64,000 nucleotides of DNA, taken from Marinobacter sp. BW6 (GTDB taxonomy: Bacteria > Pseudomonadota > Gammaproteobacteria > Pseudomonadales > Oleiphilaceae). Shown here one piece after another: positions 30,918 to 41,962 of the stretch (position 1 is the stretch's first letter; each line of letters starts with the position of its first letter). Location: contig NZ_VIRN01000035.1 of the NCBI RefSeq assembly GCF_008107725.1, positions 62,001-126,000 on the forward strand, given 5' to 3'. The position numbers and the translations under genes were made by a program. The notes under the pieces were generated by a model that was given only the letters and a program-made list of their open reading frames with translations, made no database searches and had not been told where the DNA came from.

Positions 30918-31613
30918 GTGACCAACTTTATGAGGTTTCAGGCCCCGGAAAGTCTGTCTGAACAAATTGCCCAGCACCTGGGGCAAAGGATCATCACGCG
31001 AGATCTCAAGCCCGGCGAACGCATTCAGGAACTGAAGGTGTCCGGAGAACTGAACGTCAGTCGCGGGTCGGTGCGGGAAGCACTGCTCATTCTTGAGCGG
31101 CGGCATCTGATCGAGATTTTCCCCCGGCGGGGCGCGGTGGTCTCCAGTCTGACGCCAGAAAGTGTCAACAGCCTCTATGACATCTACATTGATCTGCTTT
31201 GCATGCTTGGGCGAAAGGTGCTTGAACGCTGGTCCGGCAAGGAGCTTGGTGGTGTCATGGGCCAGGTTCGCGAATTGCAGGCGGTGATTGACGCCCTCAA
31301 CGCCACCAGCTCGGACGCCGCTGAGCAGGTCATTGACGCCGGTTTCGGGGTGATGCGCTACGCCTACGGTCTGGTTGAAAACCCCTTTCTCGAGGAAACC
31401 CTGGAGAATTTCCGACCAGCCATCAGCCGCACCTATTTTGTGGCGCTGGAACACTTCAGGGAAGAAATCGGTGAAACAGCGACCTTCTTTCGCCAACTGG
31501 CAGACGCTGCCATCAATGACGACACTGAACGTCTGCAAGCGGTCATCCAGGCCTTTGGGGAGCACCAGCGGCAGCAGGTGTTGACGATTCTCCGGCAGGA
31601 AGCGAGCGCCTGA
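30918..31613 (+). CDS. GntR-family (FCD) transcriptional regulator
   Basis: A 231-residue regulator with an N-terminal winged helix (RIQELKVSGELNVSRGSVREALLILERRHL, quoted region ~38-62) and a C-terminal all-helical FCD effector domain, which commonly binds organic acids via metal-coordinating His/Asp residues. It sits one base before smc, an order also found in pseudomonads (regulator-smc-zipA-ligA). Start is uncertain: GTG 30918 has AGGA very close upstream, while ATG 30930 gives the N-terminus MRFQAPESL that related proteins suggest. Its target genes are not evident. Confidence 0.87.
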   Translation: MTNFMRFQAPESLSEQIAQHLGQRIITRDLKPGERIQELKVSGELNVSRGSVREALLILERRHLIEIFPRRGAVVSSLTPESVNSLYDIYIDLLCMLGRKVLERWSGKELGGVMGQVRELQAVIDALNATSSDAAEQVIDAGFGVMRYAYGLVENPFLEETLENFRPAISRTYFVALEHFREEIGETATFFRQLADAAINDDTERLQAVIQAFGEHQRQQVLTILRQEASA

Positions 31614-31614
31614 T

Positions 31615-34600
31615 ATGCGTCTGAAGTCCATCAAACTGTCCGGCTTCAAATCGTTCGTTGACCCCACCACGGTGCCGTTTCCCTCCAATATGACCGCCGT
31701 GGTCGGCCCCAATGGGTGCGGCAAGTCCAACATCATCGACGCGGTTCGGTGGGTGATGGGTGAGAGCTCCGCCAAGTACCTGCGCGGCGAATCCATGACA
31801 GACGTTATCTTCAACGGTTCCAGCGCAAGAAAGCCCGTGGGGCAGGCCTCCATCGAACTGGTGTTTGATAACAGCGATGGTTCCGCGCCCGGTGAATTCG
31901 TGAAATTCAACGAAATCTCCGTTCGTCGCCGGGTTTCCCGGGAAGGGCAGTCCGAGTATTTCCTGAATGGCTCCAAGTGCCGGCGCCGCGACATTACCGA
32001 CCTGTTCCTGGGCACCGGTCTGGGCCCGCGGAGCTACGCCATCATCGAGCAGGGCATGATCTCCCGGCTGATTGAGGCAAAGCCGGAGGAACTTCGGATC
32101 TACATTGAGGAAGCGGCCGGCATTTCGAAATACAAGGAGCGGCGTCGGGAAACCGAAAATCGTATCCGTCGCACCCAGGAAAACCTGGAGCGGCTGACGG
32201 ATCTGAGGGAAGAGCTGGGCCGGCAATTGCAACACCTGGAGCGCCAGGCGGCAGCGGCCGAAAAGTACAAGGCGTACAAACAGGAAGAACGCCAGAAAAA
32301 AGCCGAACTGACGGTACTTCGCTGGCAATCCCTGGACAATGACCTGCAGACCTGGCGCGGCAAGATCCGGGATACCGAACTTGAGCTCGAAAAATACCTC
32401 ACCGAGCGTGTCAGCCTGGAGACCTCCCTGGAATCCCTGAGAGACAACCATCAGGAGCGTACCGAGCATTTCAATCGGGCCCAGGCCCGCTATTACGAAG
32501 CCGGTGCCGATATCGCCCGAATTGAGCAGAGCCTTGAGCATCAGCGGGAACGAAGCCGGCAAATGGCCTCGGAGCTGGACCAGGCAATGGCCAACCAGCG
32601 CGAACTGGCCAGGGAGCTGGAGCAGGACGAGGACAAGCTGGCGGGTATCCAGGAAGAGCTCGACATGATTGAGCCTGAACAGGAAGCGCTGGCAATTCGT
32701 TCCGAGGAATCGGGCGAGAAACTGCAGCAGGCTGAAGACGCCATGAGTGAATGGCAGCACCAGTGGGAAGATTTCAGCGCGCGTTCGTCGGACGCACGGC
32801 GCCAGGCCGAGCTGGCCCAGTCCAGGATTCGTTCCCTTGAGGATGCCATTGAACAACTGTTGACTCGTCAACGAAAGCTCCAGGATGAGCAGGCATTGCT
32901 GGAAGGCCAGATGGATCGTGCGGAGCTGGAGGAGTTGCTGGAACAGCAGGAAACTCTTGAACTGAAGCGCGAAGACGCGGCCGAGCGCATTGCGGCAATT
33001 CAGGACGACCTCTACGAAGCCCGACAGAACCAGCGGGATGCCGAGCAGACCGCCTCTGACGAGCGTCAACGGGTGCAGAGCCTTCGCGCGTCCCTTGAGT
33101 CTCAGCAGGCGTTGCTGGATGAGCAGATGGGGGCAGGGGATGACGTTCTGCAATCCTGGCTTTCACAGAACGGGTTAAGCGACATGCCCCGGGTAGCCAG
33201 TCAGCTTCAGATAGCGGATAGCTGGGAATTTGCGGTTGAGCAGGTTATCGGGCGTTTTACCCAGGGTCTTTGCCTCCCAGAGATTGAACAGCTGTCATCG
33301 GCTATGAGAGAGGCACCGAGGGGGCTGGCCCTGGTTGAAGCCGGGGCTGTCGCTGATACTGGTAATACTGGCCTGGCCGCCAAAGTTTCCGGCGTGCCGG
33401 GAATAGCCTCGTTGCTTCGTGGCATTGATGCGGTAGAAACTGTCTCTGACGCCATGGGTATGCGATCCGGCCTTCAGGACGGACAGAGCCTGATGACACC
33501 GGAAGGTGTCTGGGTATCCCGGGACTGGGTGTTGATGCCCGACTCGGACGCCGGTCAGGTCGGGGTGATTGAGCGACAGAAGAAAGTGACCGAACTGTCC
33601 TCGCAGTTGGCAGAAGCCGAGGAGGCGCTGGAGGCTGCCAGCGAGCGACTGGAGGAACTTCAGGAACGCGCCGAGCGCTCCGAATCCGCCCGGGATGACG
33701 CGCAGAGCCGTTTGAGCGAGGCAGACCGTGAGCTGAGTACCTTGTCGTCCCGGGTCAGCGGTCTGCGAGCCCGAGCTGAGCAGATCGACGCCCGTTTGCA
33801 GCGAATCCGGGACGATATTGCGGATGTCTCTGAAAACCTTGAGGGCCAGAAAGAGAGTCTGCAGGGTGCCAGGGAAGAGTGGCAGCAGGCGCTGGCGTCC
33901 ACCGAAGACAGCGATGAAGAGAAAGAACGGCTTCTCGAGCAGCGCGACAGCCTGCGCGAGAACCTTGACCGTCTCCGTCAGGAGGCCCGGCACGACCGTG
34001 ATCACGCACATCAGTTGCAGCTTCAACTTCAGACTCTGCACAGTCAGCGGGAGGGCCTCAGGCAGACCATTGATCGGATGCAGCTTCAGAAGGAGCGCAT
34101 TGATGAGCGCCTGGAGATTCTGAGGGAATCCCGGGAAAGCGCCGAGGAGCCCATTGAAGATCTGCAGATGCAGCTTGAAGGGCTGCTGGACCGTCGACTG
34201 GCCGAAGAGGAAAAGCTCGGCGCAGCCCGGGATTCCCTTGAAGAAATTGATCGGGAGGTCCGGGAAAAAGAGCAGGGCAGAAGCGGCACGGACCATCGCA
34301 TTCAGGAAGTCCGGTCCCGGCTGGAAAAACTGAAAATGGAATCCCAGGCCCTGGAAATCCGCTCGGGTAACCACATTGATCAGCTCAAGGAGTTGGACGT
34401 AAAGCTGCAGGACATTCTGTCACAGCTGCCTGAGGGTGCGAACGAGAAAGACTGGGCGGACGAGCTGGAGCGGATCGGTAATCGCATACAGCGGCTCGGT
34501 GCGATCAACCTGGCGGCGATTGAGGAATACCAGGTTCAAAGTGAGCGGAAAACCTACCTGGACTCCCAGCACGAAGATCTGATGGAAGCCCTGGAAACAC

Positions 34601-35109
34601 TGGACAACGCGATACGGAAGATAGACCGCGAAACCCGACAACGCTTCAAGGAAACCTTTGACCAGGTCAACGGTGGTCTCCAGGCGCTCTTTCCAAAGGT
34701 GTTCGGGGGCGGCAACGCCTATCTCGAGTTGACCGGCGAGGATCTTCTGGAAACCGGCGTTGCAATCATGGCTCGGCCGCCCGGCAAGAAGAACAGTACC
34801 ATCCACCTGTTGTCAGGTGGTGAAAAAGCCCTCACGGCCATCGCCCTGGTGTTTTCGATTTTCCAGCTGAACCCGGCACCCTTCTGTATGCTGGATGAGG
34901 TGGATGCGCCGCTGGATGATGCCAACGTGGGCCGCTATGCCAATATGGTCAAGGAGATGTCGAAGCAGGTTCAGTTCATCTACATTACCCACAATAAGAT
35001 TGCCATGGAGATGGCGGATCAGTTGATGGGGGTAACCATGCATGAACCGGGTTGTTCGCGCCTGGTGTCGGTGGACGTGGACGAAGCGGCGGCGCTCGCA
35101 GAGGCTTGA
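31615..35109 (+). CDS. smc: Chromosome segregation protein SMC
   Basis: A 1164-residue SMC ATPase. The N-terminal head has Walker A GPNGCGKS (31-38). Two long coiled coils (~170-500 and ~670-1010) flank the hinge (~505-665). The C-terminal head has the signature LSGGEKALTAIA and Walker B FCMLDEVDAPLDD. The protein dimerises through the hinge and is closed by ScpA/ScpB, encoded upstream. ATG 31615 lies one base after the regulator's stop. Many marine gammaproteobacteria use MukB or MksB instead; this organism has the canonical SMC-ScpAB. Confidence 0.97.
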   Translation: MRLKSIKLSGFKSFVDPTTVPFPSNMTAVVGPNGCGKSNIIDAVRWVMGESSAKYLRGESMTDVIFNGSSARKPVGQASIELVFDNSDGSAPGEFVKFNEISVRRRVSREGQSEYFLNGSKCRRRDITDLFLGTGLGPRSYAIIEQGMISRLIEAKPEELRIYIEEAAGISKYKERRRETENRIRRTQENLERLTDLREELGRQLQHLERQAAAAEKYKAYKQEERQKKAELTVLRWQSLDNDLQTWRGKIRDTELELEKYLTERVSLETSLESLRDNHQERTEHFNRAQARYYEAGADIARIEQSLEHQRERSRQMASELDQAMANQRELARELEQDEDKLAGIQEELDMIEPEQEALAIRSEESGEKLQQAEDAMSEWQHQWEDFSARSSDARRQAELAQSRIRSLEDAIEQLLTRQRKLQDEQALLEGQMDRAELEELLEQQETLELKREDAAERIAAIQDDLYEARQNQRDAEQTASDERQRVQSLRASLESQQALLDEQMGAGDDVLQSWLSQNGLSDMPRVASQLQIADSWEFAVEQVIGRFTQGLCLPEIEQLSSAMREAPRGLALVEAGAVADTGNTGLAAKVSGVPGIASLLRGIDAVETVSDAMGMRSGLQDGQSLMTPEGVWVSRDWVLMPDSDAGQVGVIERQKKVTELSSQLAEAEEALEAASERLEELQERAERSESARDDAQSRLSEADRELSTLSSRVSGLRARAEQIDARLQRIRDDIADVSENLEGQKESLQGAREEWQQALASTEDSDEEKERLLEQRDSLRENLDRLRQEARHDRDHAHQLQLQLQTLHSQREGLRQTIDRMQLQKERIDERLEILRESRESAEEPIEDLQMQLEGLLDRRLAEEEKLGAARDSLEEIDREVREKEQGRSGTDHRIQEVRSRLEKLKMESQALEIRSGNHIDQLKELDVKLQDILSQLPEGANEKDWADELERIGNRIQRLGAINLAAIEEYQVQSERKTYLDSQHEDLMEALETLDNAIRKIDRETRQRFKETFDQVNGGLQALFPKVFGGGNAYLELTGEDLLETGVAIMARPPGKKNSTIHLLSGGEKALTAIALVFSIFQLNPAPFCMLDEVDAPLDDANVGRYANMVKEMSKQVQFIYITHNKIAMEMADQLMGVTMHEPGCSRLVSVDVDEAAALAEA

Positions 35110-35164
35110 GGCTGTTCAGAAAACGGGCAACCATGACAAAAACGCCATCTGGCCCGGGTGTGCG

Positions 35165-35193
35165 TTGTATTCGTTACGGGCTTTTCTTAGAGT
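35165..35193 (+). promoter_or_regulatory. Possible sigma70 promoter of zipA
   Basis: TTGTAT (35165-35170), a 17-base spacer, and TAGAGT (35188-35193), each matching four of six consensus bases. It lies in the 122-base smc-zipA gap, about 30 bases before the expected ribosome site. Modest support only. Confidence 0.35.
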
Positions 35194-35231
35194 AGCAACG
35201 TTACGGGATCTGCAAACAGGACAGCAGCACT

Positions 35232-36239
35232 ATGTCACTTAGGGAATGGTTAATTGCCATCGGTACCCTGGTCATTATCGGCATTGTCATTGATGGTGTG
35301 CGCCGGATGCGGCGCGCCCGGAAGGAATCCATGGCGATTTCATCCGGCATGGGCGCCGACGATCTGGAGGATTCGCCACTTGATGACGAATACAACCCCG
35401 AGCTGCCCAATGGCGGCGCACGGACCATTTCTCGTGACACTCTTGAAGAACGCGGCTATGTAAAGCGTGAAAAGCCCAGCCGTTTCGGGTCTCCAAAACC
35501 CAAGCCAACCCGTCCGGTCAACGCCGCTGCCAAATCCGGAGAGCCGGAGTCGCCAGAACCGGACCTGCAGACGGAAGCGGAGTCAGTTGCCGAACGCCAA
35601 GAAGAGCCGGTTGAATCAGATCCCGATTTCGGACTGTCCAGCCATGAGCCCGATGAAACCGAGTTCGAATCAGGCTGGGGTGCCATCGAAGACGAGGTGG
35701 AAGCCGTCCCGCCGACGGTCACGACCGAAGTAGAAGAAGACACAGCCCGGCGCGAGACCTCCCGTCCGGTCAGTGGTCAGCCTCTGGCGGGCGCGAATCG
35801 CCCTGAGGCTCGGGAAGTTATTGTGATCAACGTCTTGGCGAAGAGTGGCGAGGACTTCAAGGGGCCGGCCCTTAAGAAGTTGTTTGAAGCCTGCGGTCTC
35901 GAACATGGAGACATGGATATTTACCATCGCCATGAAGAATCCGACACGACAAGCCCCGTTCAGTTCAGTGTTGCCAACGCCGTGGAGCCCGGCACTTTCA
36001 AGCCCGGAGATATGCCGGCTCTGACCACGCCGGGGATCAGCTTTTTCATGAGTATGCCAGGGCCCACCAATGCGCTGCAGGCGTTTGAATTCATGCTCGA
36101 GACAGCCCAGGCTGTGGTTCGTAACCTTGGCGGCGAACTGAAAGATGAGCGCCGCAGCGTGATGACCCCTCAAACCATTGAGCATTGCCGCCAGAGAATC
36201 CGGGAGTTTGAGCGTAAGCAGCGCTCCCAGAAGGTCTGA
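35232..36239 (+). CDS. zipA: Cell division protein ZipA
   Basis: A 335-residue inner-membrane protein that tethers FtsZ to the membrane. The single N-terminal helix (about residues 6-24, LIAIGTLVIIGIVIDGV) is followed by a short basic stretch, then a long acidic Pro/Glu-rich linker (~30-195), and the C-terminal FtsZ-binding domain (~197-330; begins REVIVINVLAK). The layout and the smc-zipA-ligA order are characteristic. A terminator follows before ligA. Confidence 0.94.
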   Translation: MSLREWLIAIGTLVIIGIVIDGVRRMRRARKESMAISSGMGADDLEDSPLDDEYNPELPNGGARTISRDTLEERGYVKREKPSRFGSPKPKPTRPVNAAAKSGEPESPEPDLQTEAESVAERQEEPVESDPDFGLSSHEPDETEFESGWGAIEDEVEAVPPTVTTEVEEDTARRETSRPVSGQPLAGANRPEAREVIVINVLAKSGEDFKGPALKKLFEACGLEHGDMDIYHRHEESDTTSPVQFSVANAVEPGTFKPGDMPALTTPGISFFMSMPGPTNALQAFEFMLETAQAVVRNLGGELKDERRSVMTPQTIEHCRQRIREFERKQRSQKV

Positions 36240-36252
36240 ATCCAGGTGGTAA

Positions 36253-38349
<2,097 letters not shown>

Positions 38350-38426
38350 CCGAATCTGAGAACTCGCGCAGATCCCCTGCGTATCAAATTGGCTACCATG
38401 GCGTTGTTCTGTAACGGTGTGTAAAT

Positions 38427-38454
38427 CGCCCGGAGTTTCTGCTTGAACCGGGCG
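38427..38454 (+). other. Hairpin in the ligA-lipoprotein gap
   Basis: CGCCCGG (38427-38433) and CCGGGCG (38448-38454) are perfect inverted copies around a 14-base loop. No T tract follows. It could be a weak ligA terminator or part of the leader of the lipoprotein gene. Confidence 0.3.
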
Positions 38455-38493
38455 AGCGCTGCCATAACAACAACGATTGAAACGGATTTTTTC

Positions 38494-41244
38494 ATGGGCG
38501 CCGATTTTTACTCCCGCATTCATCCTGTTCGCCATATTGCCGTGCTGGTCCTGTTTTCGCTCGGGCTGTCTGCCTGCAAAACCGAAAAGGATCCCGATCA
38601 GCCCACCATTCTTGGCGTACCCCCGGTGTTTGCCTATCTTGGCGTTGAGTACTCTTACAATTTCGGGGCCTACGGTGGCGAGGCTATCCTTGATTACTCA
38701 CTCACCAACGCGCCGTCCTGGCTGGCGCTTGAGGACACCAGCAACAAGGCCCGCCAGGGCATCATTATGCGCGGCGTTCCCGGCCTCACCGGCGGAGGCA
38801 GAGGAGAGGCGGATCTGGGCAAAACCGAGGGCATCAACCTGGTGACTACTGACGGCCGCATGGCCGGCGTCCAGCCGTTCGATATCGATGTGAAATACAA
38901 CGTTATGTCTCTGGATGCCGAGCCGTTCACGGAGGGGGAGAGCCCTGAAATACCTGCAAGCAACCGTGAGCAGTGCGCCTTGCCGGATCTGGAAACCGAA
39001 GGTGAGCACAACTTTACGGTCAACTTGTACAACGATGACGGCTCGGTGTCCGGCACCAAGGATCTGACACTTCCGACGCGCCGCGTTTTCGTCAAGGTTA
39101 TCCTGGATCAACCGTCGGTAACCCGAGTTGCGGTAGCCTTTGAGCTTCTGTCTGATTACGACGCGTCCAGCTGCGATGTTGGATTCTCACCCCCGCACCA
39201 GAATTGCGATCACAGTGCCTCCAACGCCGGTGATGCCATTCTCGGCACGGACATTGTCGGGTTGGGTAGCAACAGTTCTATGCCTCGCGATGAGACGGGG
39301 GAAAGCGAGCTGGACTATATCGATTATGAGCTTGATGAACAGGGTTTCTACACGCGGGGCGTCATTACACTCGAACCGGGTATTACCGAGTGTTACCTGC
39401 CACTTGAGGTGGTTGAGGACAGTTTTCCCGAGCCCGTGGAATCCCTTCAACTGGCACTGACCGAGGTGCGTTCCGGTCTCGCCGGTCTTGGCAGCGGTAA
39501 CGGTGGTGTCGTTACCAATTTGTCCATTCAGGACAACGAGCCGGTCCTGTCACTGGAAACTGTAAAAGGTGGCGGCAGGGACACCCTGAACGTTGGTGCT
39601 GTGCGTGAATACGTCGCCAGGCTCTCCGGTGACCGTGACCGCGATATTTTCGCCAAGCTCAGCCATACCGAAGACTCCACGGCTCGGCTCGATTCCGAGT
39701 TCGTTATCGAGCGGCTGGAAGATGGTAACTGGGTTGAGAATGACGAACTCGTTTTTCCTGAAGGAACCGATGAAGTGCCCTTCCGGATCCGGGTACCCGC
39801 GGGCAGCTACGCCAACCCGGCCTTCAGTGACCGATTCATATTGCTGGGCATCAATGAGAACTTCCAGGCCGGCAGAGAGGACTACGCCCGGGCTGAATCT
39901 GAAAACCTGATCCGGATCAGCCTCAACGAACTGACATCGCCTCTCGCGTTGAATGACGGTAATGGCTTTGTTGCCACAGATATTGCCATGGGACATGACG
40001 GCAGACTGTTTGTTGCCGGCTACGACACTCAGGATAACGACAGGGTGCTGGTCCGGATTTTCGACCAACGTGGTGCCCAGCTGCAGCAAGTCGCCATATC
40101 CTCTGCCGGTGATAGTCTGATCGTGCCAGATCCGGTCATCAATGTTGTGCAGCGTAAGGTGACCCAGGGCGGGGCCAGGGTAGACCGATTCGAGTTTGTC
40201 GTTGCCTACAGCACCGATCAGTCTGTGGCGGGAACGTCCGGTCTTGGCGGTCTGGATGTAGTGACATCGCTTTACTGGTTTGATTCCGCCACCAACGGTG
40301 GTGAGTACGTTCCAACCTGGACCATCCGGACCGGGACGGACGCCGACGATCAGGTGCGCTGGGCCGGAATCAACCGGGACACCGGCTATGTGGTGTTGGC
40401 AGGCGAGACCGATGGCGTTTTTGATCAGCAGCAGGCGTCCGGTGGCGTAGACAGCTTCCTTCAACGCATTGATACCGAGCTTGATGGCAATACCCAGAAG
40501 CCCGCGGTTGCCTGGGCCCGCCAGGCCGGCTCAGCCGCCGATGACAGTGTCGCCGGTGGCAGTACCGAGTCCATCAGGCCGGCGTTGTTTGGTTCCGCGG
40601 CGGGCTCTGTGGAAGGGGCGCCAGTCATAGGCGGCATTGACGCCTTCTTCTTCAATGCGTCCAGCGCAACCAGCGAGCTCAGTGTTAGCCAGGTCGGCAC
40701 TATCGGTGACGAACCGGTTTCCAATGGGCTGTTTAAGGGCAGCACGCTCTGGCTGATAGGCAGCAGTGATGGCTTGTACTCGGTGCTGGAGCAGGAGGAT
40801 GAGGATCCCACGCTGGAGCGGGAGACGCTTTCAAGCACCGCAGGGTTTCTTCTGGGATATTCCTCTTCAGGTATCGTGAGCCGGGCCTTCTCCCTCAATG
40901 ACGAGAACGATCAGGCCGCAGATACTCTTCAGGGGTTGACCGGTTTTGATGGCGACATGGTTGTTGCGGGTACCACGACCGGAGACTTTGCCAGCGGGAG
41001 CGTTGTGTCCGGCATGGAGCAGGGCATTATTGCCCGGGTATCGCTGGTTCCTGAGGCGGAGACCGAGGATGAAGAATCAGTCTTCAAAAACAACTGGCGC
41101 TATCAGCTAGCCTTGGACAACTCGGAAATTCTTGATCTTGATAATTACCGGGATGACGAGATCCCGGCGTTAACCAGGCTAGGTAGCGACTCGTACGTGC
41201 TCCTGTTCAGCCCAGAGGGGCAGCTGCTGACGCCCCTCAACTAG
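38494..41244 (+). CDS. Large predicted surface lipoprotein (Ig-like, Calx-beta-like and beta-propeller regions)
   Basis: A 916-residue protein with a lipoprotein signal: basic HPVRH, hydrophobic IAVLVLFSLGL, lipobox LSAC with Cys28. Residue 29 is Lys, so outer-membrane sorting is plausible. The mature N-terminus (PPVFAYLGVEYSYNF, APSWLALED) resembles putative cadherin/Ig-type domains. A middle part with EPVESLQLALTEV and LSIQDNEP looks Calx-beta-like. The last ~400 residues hold repeats such as VVLAGETDGVF and VVAGTTTGDF that resemble bacterial beta-propeller repeats. Overall very acidic. ATG 38494 was preferred over an upstream TTG because it begins the signal. Function unknown; adhesion or surface binding is a guess. 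Confidence 0.8.
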   Translation: MGADFYSRIHPVRHIAVLVLFSLGLSACKTEKDPDQPTILGVPPVFAYLGVEYSYNFGAYGGEAILDYSLTNAPSWLALEDTSNKARQGIIMRGVPGLTGGGRGEADLGKTEGINLVTTDGRMAGVQPFDIDVKYNVMSLDAEPFTEGESPEIPASNREQCALPDLETEGEHNFTVNLYNDDGSVSGTKDLTLPTRRVFVKVILDQPSVTRVAVAFELLSDYDASSCDVGFSPPHQNCDHSASNAGDAILGTDIVGLGSNSSMPRDETGESELDYIDYELDEQGFYTRGVITLEPGITECYLPLEVVEDSFPEPVESLQLALTEVRSGLAGLGSGNGGVVTNLSIQDNEPVLSLETVKGGGRDTLNVGAVREYVARLSGDRDRDIFAKLSHTEDSTARLDSEFVIERLEDGNWVENDELVFPEGTDEVPFRIRVPAGSYANPAFSDRFILLGINENFQAGREDYARAESENLIRISLNELTSPLALNDGNGFVATDIAMGHDGRLFVAGYDTQDNDRVLVRIFDQRGAQLQQVAISSAGDSLIVPDPVINVVQRKVTQGGARVDRFEFVVAYSTDQSVAGTSGLGGLDVVTSLYWFDSATNGGEYVPTWTIRTGTDADDQVRWAGINRDTGYVVLAGETDGVFDQQQASGGVDSFLQRIDTELDGNTQKPAVAWARQAGSAADDSVAGGSTESIRPALFGSAAGSVEGAPVIGGIDAFFFNASSATSELSVSQVGTIGDEPVSNGLFKGSTLWLIGSSDGLYSVLEQEDEDPTLERETLSSTAGFLLGYSSSGIVSRAFSLNDENDQAADTLQGLTGFDGDMVVAGTTTGDFASGSVVSGMEQGIIARVSLVPEAETEDEESVFKNNWRYQLALDNSEILDLDNYRDDEIPALTRLGSDSYVLLFSPEGQLLTPLN

Positions 41245-41256
41245 CCAGCGCGGGGA

Positions 41257-41889
41257 TTAGACGGTTCCCTGGTGACGGCCGGCGCTGGCGTATAGCCGCA
41301 GGTAGTCTGTGCTGGTCACAATGCCCGCGGCGGCACCCTTGGCGTCTACCACCAGCGCCGCGTTGAGCTGGTGGGCCAGCATCAGCCTTGCAAGTTGGTG
41401 GGCATCTGTTTCGGGGGACGCCGTCAGGAAGGCGGGAAGCTCGATGTGCACCAGGCTTTGGCTCATGGCATTGGCCTCGTGCTGGTGAAGCCAGCCGAGC
41501 AGCCAGCGTAGATCGACGAGACCGGCCACGTTGTTTTCCGCCATGATCACCAGATGGTGAACCTGATGCTCATCCATCACTGATAAGGCTTCGGAAATGG
41601 TTGCAGATGCCGGCACTGTATACAGGGTCGGCGACGAAATGCTGGATACGGGCAGGTAAGGGCGGTCCTCACGGCGCTCTCCGGCTCCGGCTGCGCCGTA
41701 CTCTTCCAGCGCTTTATACCGACCGGCATTGGCCGCCTGTTGAAACTCGGCGTCCGTTGCCTCACTTCGGCCCGGATTGATCGCCTGGGTTTCTGCCAGC
41801 TCAGTAACGTCGCCCACAGGCCTTGCCCGGAATATCTCCGGCAACCGGGTTCCGATCGGGCGGCCGGGTTCGCTGACATAAATTGACAT
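41257..41889 (-). CDS. CBS-domain protein
   Basis: A 210-residue soluble protein. The C-terminal two thirds is a pair of CBS motifs (SSPTLYTVPASATISEALSV and the one ending AAGIVTSTDYLRLYA), a module that usually binds adenine nucleotides. The N-terminal ~75 residues have no recognisable fold and carry a Gly/Arg/Glu-rich loop. The start ATG has GGAGAAAGCCC upstream. It is convergent with the lipoprotein gene (12-base gap) and on the same strand as mnmC. Confidence 0.88.
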   Translation of the reverse strand: MSIYVSEPGRPIGTRLPEIFRARPVGDVTELAETQAINPGRSEATDAEFQQAANAGRYKALEEYGAAGAGERREDRPYLPVSSISSPTLYTVPASATISEALSVMDEHQVHHLVIMAENNVAGLVDLRWLLGWLHQHEANAMSQSLVHIELPAFLTASPETDAHQLARLMLAHQLNAALVVDAKGAAAGIVTSTDYLRLYASAGRHQGTV

Positions 41890-41962
41890 GGGCTTTCTCC
41901 GTGACTATGCCACTCTTTGGGAGGTTATCGGCAGTCTGACCGGAAACTTCAGAGGTAGTTTA

